Shown: piece after piece, positions 39,938-55,032 of the stretch
How positions within the stretch are numbered: the first letter of the stretch is position 1
Layout of the letters: each line of letters starts with the position of its first letter
From: Cellulomonas sp. Y8
Lineage (GTDB): Bacteria; Actinomycetota; Actinomycetes; Actinomycetales; Cellulomonadaceae
Direction of reading: 5' to 3'
Assembly: GCF_008033115.1 (NCBI RefSeq)
Contig: NZ_CP041203.1
Location: forward strand, 3,348,001-3,412,000
DNA: 64,000 bases
Made by a program: the position numbers and the translations under genes
Notes under the pieces: model-generated
The model's input: the letters and a program-made list of their open reading frames with translations, nothing else
Told to the model about the DNA's origin: nothing
The model's database searches: none

Positions 39938-40231
39938 GGTTGCCTCCGGTCAGGAGCTCGCAAGAGCGAACGAGGGATGCGCGTCTGTTCTTTGAGAACT
40001 CAACAGTGTGCCTAGTAGTTGATGCCAAGATGGTTCATCGGCTCGGGTGGCCGCCCCGTTCGGGGTTGGTTGTTCGGTGTCGGTGGGTCTTGGTTGATAC
40101 GGAAGTCGTTCCCGACCCCGTCGGGCGGCTTCTTTAGCAGCCGAATTGACTGATCTCCGCTCGCCAGCGGGTGGGGGTCGTTTCGTGTGTCGGTGGATCG
40201 CCGCCTTCGGGTGGTGGTTGCCAATGAGACA
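39938..40231 (+). other. rRNA leader with antitermination/processing sequences
   Basis: No gene. TTTGAGAACT with ACAGTG (39991-40008) is the actinobacterial rrn leader box, and the same box recurs at 42076-42091 in the 16S-23S spacer. The remainder is predicted to fold into the 16S processing stalk. Confidence 0.6.
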
Positions 40232-45230
<4,999 letters not shown>

Positions 45231-45328
45231 ACCCATACTTTTTGCTACGCGTCCACTGTGCGGTTCCCGAACCACGAACACGCACCCCTCGAGATCTGAG
45301 GGGTGTCCTGTCTCGCTTGTTCGACCGA
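45231..45328 (+). other. 23S-5S spacer
   Basis: 98 bases. It includes 45248-45261, which pairs with the spacer before 23S, and a small hairpin (ACCCCTC/GAGGGGT near 45290). Confidence 0.65.
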
Positions 45329-45446
45329 GTTACGGCGGTCATAGCGAAGGGGAAACGCCCGGTCCCATTCCGAACCCGGAAGCTAAGCCCTTCAGCGCCG
45401 ATGGTACTGCACTCGCCAGGGTGTGGGAGAGTAGGACGCCGCCGGA
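45329..45446 (+). rRNA. rrf: 5S ribosomal RNA
   Basis: About 118 nt from GTTACGGCGGTCATAGC to GACGCCGCCGGAC, with the conserved CCCGGTCCCATTCCGAACC region. The two ends are complementary, as expected for helix 1. Confidence 0.96.
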
Positions 45447-45454
45447 CATCATTT

Positions 45455-45490
45455 CAGAAAGAGCCATCCCTTCGGGGGTGGCTCTTTCTG
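45455..45490 (+). terminator. rRNA operon terminator
   Basis: A 16-bp stem (45455-45470 with 45475-45490, one G-T pair) closed by a TTCG tetraloop and followed by TTTCC. It is a textbook intrinsic terminator and the best one in the window. Confidence 0.92.
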
Positions 45491-45750
45491 TTTCCCCGGA
45501 AGCTCCCGGGACGGCAGCGCAGTGCGCCCGGTGCGGTCGCCGCACGCCGTCCTCGCACCGCCGCGGGGCCCGGAGAGCTCGCACAGCAGCGGGACGTGCC
45601 AGTTCCGGCCGCGCCCACCCGCGTGACCTGCCGTCTCCGGCCGCGCACACTTCCGCAGCAAGCTGACTCCGGCGGCGCACCCGCGCACTCAGATGACGCC
45701 GGTCGCGCACAGCGATTCCGCACCGCGCGCGATCTGGCCCTGCGCCGACT

Positions 45751-45798
45751 GGGCAGTCGATGCTGCCTTCCACGCCTCGAAGGCAGCATCTACTGCCC
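45751..45798. repeat. family-2 palindrome, copy 1
   Basis: Arms 45751-45770 and 45779-45798 pair over 19 of 20 bases with an 8-base spacer. Each arm has an internal hairpin (GGCAG and CTGCC). Confidence 0.7.
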
Positions 45799-45864
45799 GC
45801 TCGACCGGCGCCGCGCGGCTGGTCCTTCAGACGCGAGCGCGCGTGTGGGCGGGATCGCCCACCG

Positions 45865-45926
45865 CCGAGATGGCGACTCTCGGCTGTGCCCGCACGCGAA
45901 CAGACAGCCGAGAGTTGTCATCTCGG
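45865..45926. repeat. REPIN-like nested palindrome, copy C
   Basis: Arms 45865-45887 and 45904-45926 match the family-1 arm with one or two changes and pair over 21 of 23 positions. The spacer differs completely from copies A and B. Confidence 0.75.
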
Positions 45927-46035
45927 CGTGCTCAGCATCGACTGGGCGCGCGGCGCCGACTCAGCGACTGAGCCGGTCTCGACACCCCGGGCGAGGTCAG
46001 CCGGCGGGGGCCGCCGTGCGCGGTCCCGACGCTCC

Positions 46036-46099
46036 CGCCGAGTGGGCACTCGATGTCGTTACTCGCGCGTCGCGAGCAGCATCTGCTGCCCACTCGGCG
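46036..46099. repeat. family-2 palindrome, copy 2 (diverged)
   Basis: A perfect outer 13-bp stem (46036-46048 with 46087-46099) encloses an imperfect inner stem. It shares GGGCA-N-TCGATG on the left and AGCAGCATCT on the right with the copy at 45751. Confidence 0.6.
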
Positions 46100-46215
46100 A
46101 ACTTGAGGCTCTGCGGATCAGCCGGGGGCTCGGCGAGTCTCGTCCGAGGGACTGTCGCAGCGCCGCCGCGCGCAGCCCCGAGCTGGATACTCGGCGCACC
46201 CGGCGAGCTCAGGCG

Positions 46216-46276
46216 CCGAGAGGGCAGCTCTCGGCTGTGCGACGCAGGCCACCGACAGCCGGGAGTCGTCTTCTCG
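46216..46276. repeat. REPIN-like nested palindrome, copy D (decayed)
   Basis: The left arm 46216-46238 keeps CCGAG-N9-CTCGGCTGT. The right arm 46255-46276 has several changes, so the outer stem is broken in places. It lies about 160 bases beyond the glgB stop. Confidence 0.65.
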
Positions 46277-46435
46277 ACGGGACGGCGCGTCGCGAGGTGA
46301 CAGCCGGGTCTCCCGCGGCGCGCAGCAGCCCGGGCCCAGCGACACCGCCGCGCGGCCGCCTCGCCCGGCGCGAGGTCGTCGCCGTGCGCCTGGGCCCGAT
46401 GGGGCGGGCACCGCCGCCGGCCCGACCGCGTCGCG

Positions 46436-48619
46436 CTACGCCGGGACCAGGTACAGGACGCCCAGGGGCGGGACGCGCAGGGTCGTCGAGAACGCCCGCC
46501 CGTGGTGCGGCTCCGGCCGGGCCTGGACCTGGCCGAGATTGCCGACGCCGGAGCCGCCGTACTCCTCGGCGTCGGTGTTGACGGCCTCGATCCAGGTGCC
46601 GCCCTGGGGGAGGGCCAGGCGGTAGTCCTCGTGCGGCACCCCGGAGAAGTTCACGACGACGGCGACGACGTTGCCGCGGTCGTCCCGGCGCAGGTACGCG
46701 AGGACGTTGCGGTCGGCGTCGTTCGCGTCGATCCACTCGAACCCCTGGGGCGAGTGGTCGAGCGCCCACATCGCGGAGTGCGAGCGGTAGAACCGGTTGA
46801 GGTCCCTGACGGCCGCCTGGACGCCGCGGTGCGGCGCGTGGTCGAGGAGGTACCAGTCGAGCGAGCGCGACTCGGCCCACTCGGTGCCCTGCGCGAACTC
46901 GGTGCCCATGAAGATGAGCTGCTTGCCGGGGTGCGACCACTGGTAGGCGAGCAGGGCGCGGACGCCGGCGCGCTGCTGCCAGTCGTCGCCGGGCATCTTG
47001 CGCATGACGGAGCCCTTGCCGTGCACGACCTCGTCGTGGCTGATCGGCAGGACGAACTGCTCGGAGAACGCGTACACGAGCGAGAACGTCGCCTCGTGGT
47101 GGTGGTAGCGGCGGTTGATCGGCAGCTCCGCGAGGTAGCGCAGCGTGTCGTTCATCCAGCCCATGTTCCACTTCAGGCCGAAGCCGAGGCCCCCGCCGCT
47201 CGTGGGCGTGGTGACGCCGGGCCACGCGGTGGACTCCTCCGCGATCATCATGACGCCCGGGGTCCGCCGGTAGGCGGTGGCGTTGGCCTCCTGGAGGAAC
47301 GCGATCGCCTCGAGGTTCTCGCGGCCGCCGTGCACGTTCGGGGTCCACTGGCCGGGCTCGCGCGAGTAGTCGAGGTAGAGCATCGAGGCGACGGCGTCGA
47401 CGCGCAGGCCGTCGGCGTGGAACTCCTCGAGCCAGTAGGTGGCGTTCGCGACGAGGAAGTTCTTCACCTCGTTGCGGCCGAAGTTGAAGACGTAGGTGCC
47501 CCAGTCGAGCTGCTCGCCGCGCTGCGGGTCCGGGTGCTCGTAGAGCGGGGTGCCGTCGAACCGCGCGAGCGCCCACTCGTCCTTGGGGAAGTGCGCGGGC
47601 ACCCAGTCGAGCAGGACGCCGATGCCGGCGCGGTGCAGGGTGTCGACGAGGTGCCGGAAGTCGTCGGGGTGGCCGAACCGGGAGGTCGGCGCGTAGTACG
47701 ACGAGACCTGGTAGCCCCAGGAGCCGCCGAACGGGTGCTCGGAGACCGGCAGGAGCTCGACGTGGGTGAAGCCCATCTCGAGCACGTACGCGGTGAGCTG
47801 GTCGGCGAGCTCGCGGTAGGACAGCCCCTGCCGCCACGAGCCGAGGTGCACCTCGTAGATGCTCATCGGGCCGGAGTGCGGGTCGTGCGAGCGGCGCTGG
47901 TCGATCCAGTCCTGGTCGCCCCAGGTGAAGTCGGACTCGACGACGACCGACGCGGTGGCCGGCGGGACCTCGGTGCCCTTGGCGAGCGGGTCGGCCTTCT
48001 GCCGCCAGGTGCCGTCGGCGCCGACGATCTCGAACTTGTACCGGGTGCCGGCGCCGACGCCGGGGACGAACAGCTCCCAGACCCCGGACTCGCCGAGGGA
48101 CCGCATCGCGTGCTGAGCGCCCTGCCAGTGGTTGAAGTCGCCGACGACCCGCACGGCCCGCGCGTTCGGCGCCCAGACGGCGAACGCGGTGCCGACCACG
48201 TCGCCGAGGGTGCCGGGGTAGCGGTGCACGTTCGCGCCGAGGACGGTCCACAGCTGCTCGTGCCGGCCCTCCTTGATGAGGTGCCGGTCGAGCTCCTGGA
48301 CCGTGGGCAGGTAGCGGTACGGGTCGTCGACCCGCTGGGTGTCCGCGCCGTAGGTGACGTCGAGGCGGTAGTCGACCACCTGCGTCTCGGGCAGCAGCGC
48401 GACCCAGATGCCGTCCTGCTCGTGCTCGGCGGGGGTGCTGCCGGTGGTGGTCACCACCTCGACGGCGTCGGCGAGCGGGCGCAGGGTCCGCACGACGAGA
48501 CCGCTCGGGGCGAGGTGCGCACCCAGCACGGAGTGCGGGTCGTGGTGCGTGCCGGAGGCGACGGCGCGCAGCGTGTCGTGGTCGACGGTGACGGGCGACG
48601 TCTCGGCCGGGCGGTTCAT
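46436..48619 (-). CDS. glgB: 1,4-alpha-glucan branching enzyme
   Basis: GH13 enzyme adding alpha-1,6 branches to glycogen or to GlgE-made glucan. The 727-residue protein has the N-terminal carbohydrate-binding modules ([34 protein letters not shown]), then the barrel with nucleophile Asp408 in GLRVDAVAS, acid/base about Glu461 in IAEEST and [18 protein letters not shown] 48619 is preferred to TTG 48631, since GGTGGGG lies just before it. It is last of the minus-strand glgE-treS-mak-SGNH-glgB cluster and supplies branches that GlgE chains grow from. Confidence 0.96.
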   Translation of the reverse strand: MNRPAETSPVTVDHDTLRAVASGTHHDPHSVLGAHLAPSGLVVRTLRPLADAVEVVTTTGSTPAEHEQDGIWVALLPETQVVDYRLDVTYGADTQRVDDPYRYLPTVQELDRHLIKEGRHEQLWTVLGANVHRYPGTLGDVVGTAFAVWAPNARAVRVVGDFNHWQGAQHAMRSLGESGVWELFVPGVGAGTRYKFEIVGADGTWRQKADPLAKGTEVPPATASVVVESDFTWGDQDWIDQRRSHDPHSGPMSIYEVHLGSWRQGLSYRELADQLTAYVLEMGFTHVELLPVSEHPFGGSWGYQVSSYYAPTSRFGHPDDFRHLVDTLHRAGIGVLLDWVPAHFPKDEWALARFDGTPLYEHPDPQRGEQLDWGTYVFNFGRNEVKNFLVANATYWLEEFHADGLRVDAVASMLYLDYSREPGQWTPNVHGGRENLEAIAFLQEANATAYRRTPGVMMIAEESTAWPGVTTPTSGGGLGFGLKWNMGWMNDTLRYLAELPINRRYHHHEATFSLVYAFSEQFVLPISHDEVVHGKGSVMRKMPGDDWQQRAGVRALLAYQWSHPGKQLIFMGTEFAQGTEWAESRSLDWYLLDHAPHRGVQAAVRDLNRFYRSHSAMWALDHSPQGFEWIDANDADRNVLAYLRRDDRGNVVAVVVNFSGVPHEDYRLALPQGGTWIEAVNTDAEEYGGSGVGNLGQVQARPEPHHGRAFSTTLRVPPLGVLYLVPA

Positions 48620-48683
48620 GTCCCCACCCAACCACCACCCGAGCGTTCGCGCAGCCAGACGTGGCGCAGCCGGGCGGCGGCGG

Positions 48684-49379
48684 TCAGTCCCGGAGGACCG
48701 CCCCGCCCGCCGCGGCCCACCACAGGTCCGCCAGCGCCCGGTGCCCGGCGGGCGTCGGGTGCACGCCGTCGGCCGCCAGCGCCGCGGCGCCGTGCTCCGC
48801 CGCGAGAGCGGCGAGGTGCGTCCCCGCCGGGACGAGGACGGCGCCGTGCTCGGCCGCGAGCCGGTGCACGACGGCGACCTTCGCGCCGAGGTCCTCGTCC
48901 CACCAGCGCTCCTGCTCCGCGGTCACGGGCACGACGAACGGCTCGACGAGGACGAGGCGCCGCACCCCGGCGGCCAGGGCGGACCCGAGCAGCCCGCGGT
49001 ACGTGGCCTCGAACGCCTCGGCGGGCGTCGTCGCGCCGCGGTCGTAGCGGCGCCAGGTGTCGTTGATCCCGACGGCGACGGACAGCACGTCGGGACGCTC
49101 GGCGAGGACGTCCGCCTGCCACCGGACCGCCAGGTCGACCGCCTTGTCGCCGCCGACGCCGCGGTTGGTGACCCGGCAGCCGCGCAGCGGTCCCTCGGCG
49201 AGCAGCCGGACGTAGCCGTCGCCGAGGCCCTCGGGGTCGGCGCGGCGGCCGCAGTCCGTGACGGAGTCGCCGACCAGCAGCACGTGCGTCGGCGCGGGCT
49301 CGGGCACGCCGGGCAGGCCGGCCGGGGTCGCGGGGCTCACGCCGGGCAGTCTGCCAGGCGGGCCACCCCGGCGGGGCAT
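48684..49379 (-). CDS. SGNH/GDSL-family hydrolase
   Basis: A 231-residue serine esterase-type protein. SGNH blocks are visible: [11 protein letters not shown] (Ser), [12 protein letters not shown] (Gly), VGINDTWRR (Asn) and [10 protein letters not shown] (Asp-His). There is no signal peptide, so it is probably cytoplasmic. It sits between maltokinase and glgB in an otherwise purely alpha-glucan operon. A role in removing acyl groups from sugars is possible but is inference. ATG 49379 or GTG 49340 may be the start; neither has a strong ribosome site. Confidence 0.85.
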   Translation of the reverse strand: MPRRGGPPGRLPGVSPATPAGLPGVPEPAPTHVLLVGDSVTDCGRRADPEGLGDGYVRLLAEGPLRGCRVTNRGVGGDKAVDLAVRWQADVLAERPDVLSVAVGINDTWRRYDRGATTPAEAFEATYRGLLGSALAAGVRRLVLVEPFVVPVTAEQERWWDEDLGAKVAVVHRLAAEHGAVLVPAGTHLAALAAEHGAAALAADGVHPTPAGHRALADLWWAAAGGAVLRD

Positions 49380-49407
49380 GGTCGACCGAGCGCGCCGCCC
49401 CGACCCG

Positions 49408-50834
49408 TCAGCCGATCAGCCGCTGCACCCCCGCGAGCGGGATCGGCAGCCAGTCGGGGCGGTTCCGCGCCTCGTACACGGCCTCGTACAGCGCCTTGTC
49501 CAGCTCGAGCACCCGGAGCAGGTGCGCGCGGGTGCCCGGGTCGAGGTCGCCGCTCTCCGCCGAGTACCCGGCGAGGAAGGCGGCGCGCGCCACCTCGGTC
49601 CACGCGGCGGGCGCGTCGCCGACGGCCGCCGCGTAGTCGAAGGACCGGAGCATGCCCGCGGCGTCGCGGAGCGCGAGGTCGGGTCGGGTGCGCTGCGCGA
49701 CGGGGAGCAGCGGCTCGCCCTCGAAGTCGAGGACGTACCAGGTGTCGTCGCCCCGGAGCACCTGCCCGAGGTGCAGGTCGCCGTGCACGCGCTGCCGGTG
49801 CGGCACCTCGCCGAGCAGCCGGGTGCGCTCGGCCAGCGCGGCGACGGGGTCGGCGAACCCCTCGAGCTCCGGCACGATCCCGCTCGCCCAGGCGAACCGC
49901 GCGGCGAGCGCGTCGGCGACCCGGGCGGCGGCGGGGGACAGGCCCGGCTCGGGGTCGGCGGCGTGCCGGCCCGCGGACGACCCGGCGGCGGGGATGCCCG
50001 CGTCCGGCGCCCGCGGCCCGTCCGCCCCCGCCCCGTCCGCCGGCAGCACGTCGTCCGGCAGGGCCCGTGCCAGCGCCCGGTGCATCTGCCCGACGACCTC
50101 CCCGAGGTCCTCGGCGAGGTCGGCGAACGACTCGCCGCGCCGCGCGAAGTCGCACGCCAGCTCGAACCCGTCGTGCGCGCCCGGGACGAACGCGCTCAGC
50201 ACGCCGAGGTGCCCGTGCGCGGTGCCGTCGCCGTCCGGCCACTCCGCGCCGAGCCAGGCCAGCGGCCGCGGCACGTGCGTCCAGCCGACCTCGGCGAGCG
50301 CGCGCGGGACGTCGACGTCCGGGTTGTCGCCCTCGGTGAGGCCGCGGAACACCTTGAGCATGGCCGTGCTGCCGTCGGGGCCGGCCCCGGGCAGGATCAC
50401 CGAGGTGTTGGACTGCTCGCCCGGCACGACCTTCGGGTCGCCGAGCGCGCCCAGCGCGTCGCCGTCCGCCGGCGCCGCGCCCTCGGGGCGGTCCGCGGCG
50501 GCGAGCCACGCCCGCTCGAACTCCGGCCGGCCGGCGCCGTCGACGACCGCGGTGCCGTCGGGCAGCCGCCCGATCAGCGCCGCGTCCCCGTCGACCACGT
50601 CACCGCCGAGCACGACCGGCACCTGGAGCACGGCGCCGGTGCCGCCGCCCTCGGCGCGCAGCAGCAGGAGGCGCACGTCCGCGGCGCCCTCCGGGTCGGC
50701 GAGGGTCAGGCCGCCGATCGCGGTGACCCGCGCGTCGACCCCCTTGATCGGGAACCAGCGCCGTCCCGGGAGCCAGGGCGCCAGCAGCGCCGCCAGCGCG
50801 TCGTCCCGGTCCTCGTGAGCCACCCGTCGCTCGG

Positions 50835-50838
<4 letters not shown>
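49408..50838 (-). CDS. mak: maltokinase
   Basis: ATP-dependent kinase making maltose-1-phosphate, the substrate of GlgE. The 476-residue protein has the N-terminal cap domain ([15 protein letters not shown]), [16 protein letters not shown], and kinase motifs [11 protein letters not shown] (catalytic) and [12 protein letters not shown] (metal). A Pro/Ala/Gly insert of about 35 residues ([11 protein letters not shown]...) lies in the middle. ATG 50838 overlaps the treS stop (ATGA), matching the functional TreS-Mak pair that converts trehalose to maltose-1-P. Confidence 0.93.
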
Positions 50839-52663
<1,825 letters not shown>

Positions 52664-52667
<4 letters not shown>

Positions 52668-54910
52668 ACCCGCTCCACCTGGATCACGTGCGCGACCCGG
52701 CTGTACGGGTCGAGCCGCACCCACGGGTGGGCGTCCCAGGCGTAGACCTCCTGGGACAGCACGTCGTGCGCGACGAACCGCGCGTCCGGGTCGAGCCCGA
52801 GCGCGGCCAGGTCCAGGTCGACCACGCCGTCGTGCGCCGACCGCGGGTCGAGGTTGACGACCACCAGGACGGTGTCGTCCGCGCCGGTCGGCGACAGGTG
52901 CGCCGGCAGGTGCCGGGAGAACGCGACGAGCGACGGGTCCGACGTCGGGTGCACCGTGAGGTTGCGCAGCTGGCGCAGCGCGGGGTGCGCCCGGCGGATC
53001 TCGTTGAGCGAGCGCAGCAGCCGGGCGATGCCGAGCGGCTCCGCCGCCGCCCAGTCGCGCGGCTTGAACTCGTACTTCTCGTTGTCGATCTGCTCCTCGA
53101 CCCCGGGGCGCGGGACGTCCTCGACGAGCTCGTAGCCGGAGTAGATGCCCCAGGTCGGGGACCCGAGCGCCGCGAGAACCGCCCGCACCGCGAAGCCGGC
53201 GGTGCCGCCGGTCTGCATGTAGGGCGTGAGGATGTCGTGGGTCGTCGGCCAGAACGACGGCCGCATCCAGGAGCCCTGCTCGCCGGACACCTCCGCGAGG
53301 TACTCGGCGACCTCCTCCTTGGTGTTCCGCCAGGTGAAGTACGTGTACGACTGGTGGAAGCCGACCCGCGCCAGGTTGAGCATCATCGCGGGGCGGGTGA
53401 ACGCCTCGGACAGGAACACCACGTCGGGGTGCGCGGCGCGGACGTCCGCCAGCAGCCACTGCCAGAACGACAGCGGCTTGGTGTGCGGGTTGTCGACGCG
53501 GAACGCGGTGACGCCGTGGTCGATCCAGACCTGCAGGACGCGGCGGATCTCCCGCGCGATGCCCTCCGGGTCGTTGTCGAAGTTCAGCGGGTAGATGTCC
53601 TGGTACTTCTTCGGCGGGTTCTCCGCGTAGGCGATGGTCCCGTCGAGCCGGGTGGTGAACCACTCCGGGTGCTCGGCGACCCACGGGTGGTCGGGGGAGC
53701 ACTGCAGCGCGAGGTCGAGCGCCACCTCCAGGCCCTGGTCGCGGGCGGCGGCGACGAACGCGCCGAAGTCCTCGAACGTGCCCAGCGACGGGTCGATCGC
53801 GTCGTGCCCGCCGTCCCGGGAGCCGATGGCGTACGGCGAGCCCGGGTCGCCCGGCCGCGCGTCGAGGGTGTTGTTGCGGCCCTTGCGGTGCGTGGTGCCG
53901 ATCGGGTGGATCGGCGTCAGGTAGACGACGTCGAACCCGAGGCCGGCGATCCGCGGCAGGTCCTCGGCGGCGGTGCGCAGCGTGCCCGTGGTCCAGGTGC
54001 CGGTGGCGTCGTCGTAGGTGGCGCCGATCGACCGCGGGAAGATCTCGTACCAGGAGCCGGCGAGGGCCAGCGGGCGGTCGACGACCAGCGGGTAGGTGGG
54101 CGACGGGCTGACCAGCTCGCGGACCGGGTGGGCCGCGAGCGCGGCGCGCACCTCGGCGGACAGGCCGGCGGCGAGCCGGGCCTCCGCGGGGCGGGAGTCG
54201 TCGCGCAGCGCGGTGGCGGCGTCCCGGAGCACCCGCGCGTCGGCCTCGGGGATCGCGGCCCCGGCGTCGTCGGCGGTGCGGTCGGCGGCGCGGGACAGCA
54301 GGCGGGCGCCCTCCTCGAGGACGAGCTCGACGTCCACGCCCGCGCCGACCTTGAGCGGCGCGTCGTGCGCCCAGGTGCCGAACGGGTCGGACCAGCCCTC
54401 GACGCGGAAGCCCCAGGCCCCGGCCTCGTCGGGCACCAGGTGGGCCTCGTACCGGTCGAGGCCGGGGGCGATGTCCACCATTGTCGCCCGGGCGCGGTCG
54501 GTGCCGTCGGGACCGACGAGCACCGCGGTCGCGGCGCAGGCGTCGTGCCCCTCGCGGAACACGGTGGCGCGGACCGGCACCGCCTCGCCGACCGTCGCCT
54601 TGGCGGGCCAGCGGCCGGCCTCGGCGACGGGGGAGACGTCCACGACCGGGATCCGGCCGATGGGCGCGTGGTCGGGCCGGGCCGCCTCCGCGACCGCCTC
54701 GGCGGTGGCGACCGCCTTGGCCGGGCTCGCGGCCTTGCGGGCGCGGCGGGTCGGCGCGGGGGCCGGGTCGGCCGCGGCCGCAGCGGCGGGCGCGGGTCCG
54801 GGGACCGGTGCGGTGGTCGTGGGGGGCGGCACGTCGGTGGCCGCGGAGGTCGCGCGCGACGGCCGGGCGGGACGGGACGCGGGCTGGCGCGGCGAGGGTG
54901 TCGACGTCAC
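52664..54910 (-). CDS. glgE: alpha-1,4-glucan:maltose-1-phosphate maltosyltransferase
   Basis: GH13_3 enzyme extending alpha-glucan by maltosyl units from maltose-1-P. The 748-residue protein has an extra Ala/Pro-rich N-terminus of about 85 residues, then [12 protein letters not shown] and the core. Catalytic residues lie in [10 protein letters not shown] (nucleophile Asp) and FLSEAFTRP (Glu); [18 protein letters not shown] is diagnostic. GTG 54910 is chosen over GTG 54928 because a -10-like TAGGTT lies exactly 7 bases upstream, suggesting a leaderless start. Lead gene of the minus-strand cluster. Confidence 0.95.
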
Positions 54911-54923
54911 GGGTCCGAACCTA
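54911..54923 (-). promoter_or_regulatory. -10 element of glgE, leaderless geometry
   Basis: TAGGTT on the minus strand (54918-54923) is followed by 7 bases and GTG 54910. The hexamer-spacing-start arrangement mirrors that of glgP at 55020-55035. No clear -35 is seen. Confidence 0.5.
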
Positions 54924-55019
54924 TCCACTGGTGCCGGGCCCAGCCATCCGGACGGCCGACCTCGTGGGTGGCGTGCACGAATAGGACCCAGGTGCTGTTC
55001 CGGGCGGCCCCGCCGTGCA

Positions 55020-55032
55020 TAGGCTCGGTCGC
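55020..55032 (+). promoter_or_regulatory. -10 element of glgP, leaderless geometry
   Basis: TAGGCT (55020-55025), then 7 bases, then GTG 55033. The 7-base spacer begins CGG as in glgE. Confidence 0.5.

Larger units (their letters stand above)
45491..46435. other. gene-free region between rRNA operon and glgB
   Basis: 945 bases with no credible gene on either strand. It holds about four degenerate copies of CCGGNNGCGCNC spaced 30-32 bases (45605, 45637, 45669, 45699). It also holds four hairpins of two alternating families (45751, 45865, 46036, 46216). The region looks like a landing and decay zone for small repeats at the convergent end of two transcription units. Confidence 0.7.

Noticed and set aside
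35737..39963. Open frame of 1408 residues on the minus strand across the envelope cluster
   Set aside because: It is a shadow of three well-supported plus-strand genes with signal peptides and overlaps.
45560..45740. Possible CRISPR array downstream of the rRNA operon
   Set aside because: The recurring unit is only about 12 bases and degenerate, the period is not constant, and no cas genes are near.
45242..46300. 352-residue ORF after the 5S gene
   Set aside because: It begins in the 23S-5S spacer, runs through 5S, the terminator and four hairpins, and has Arg/Pro-rich random composition.
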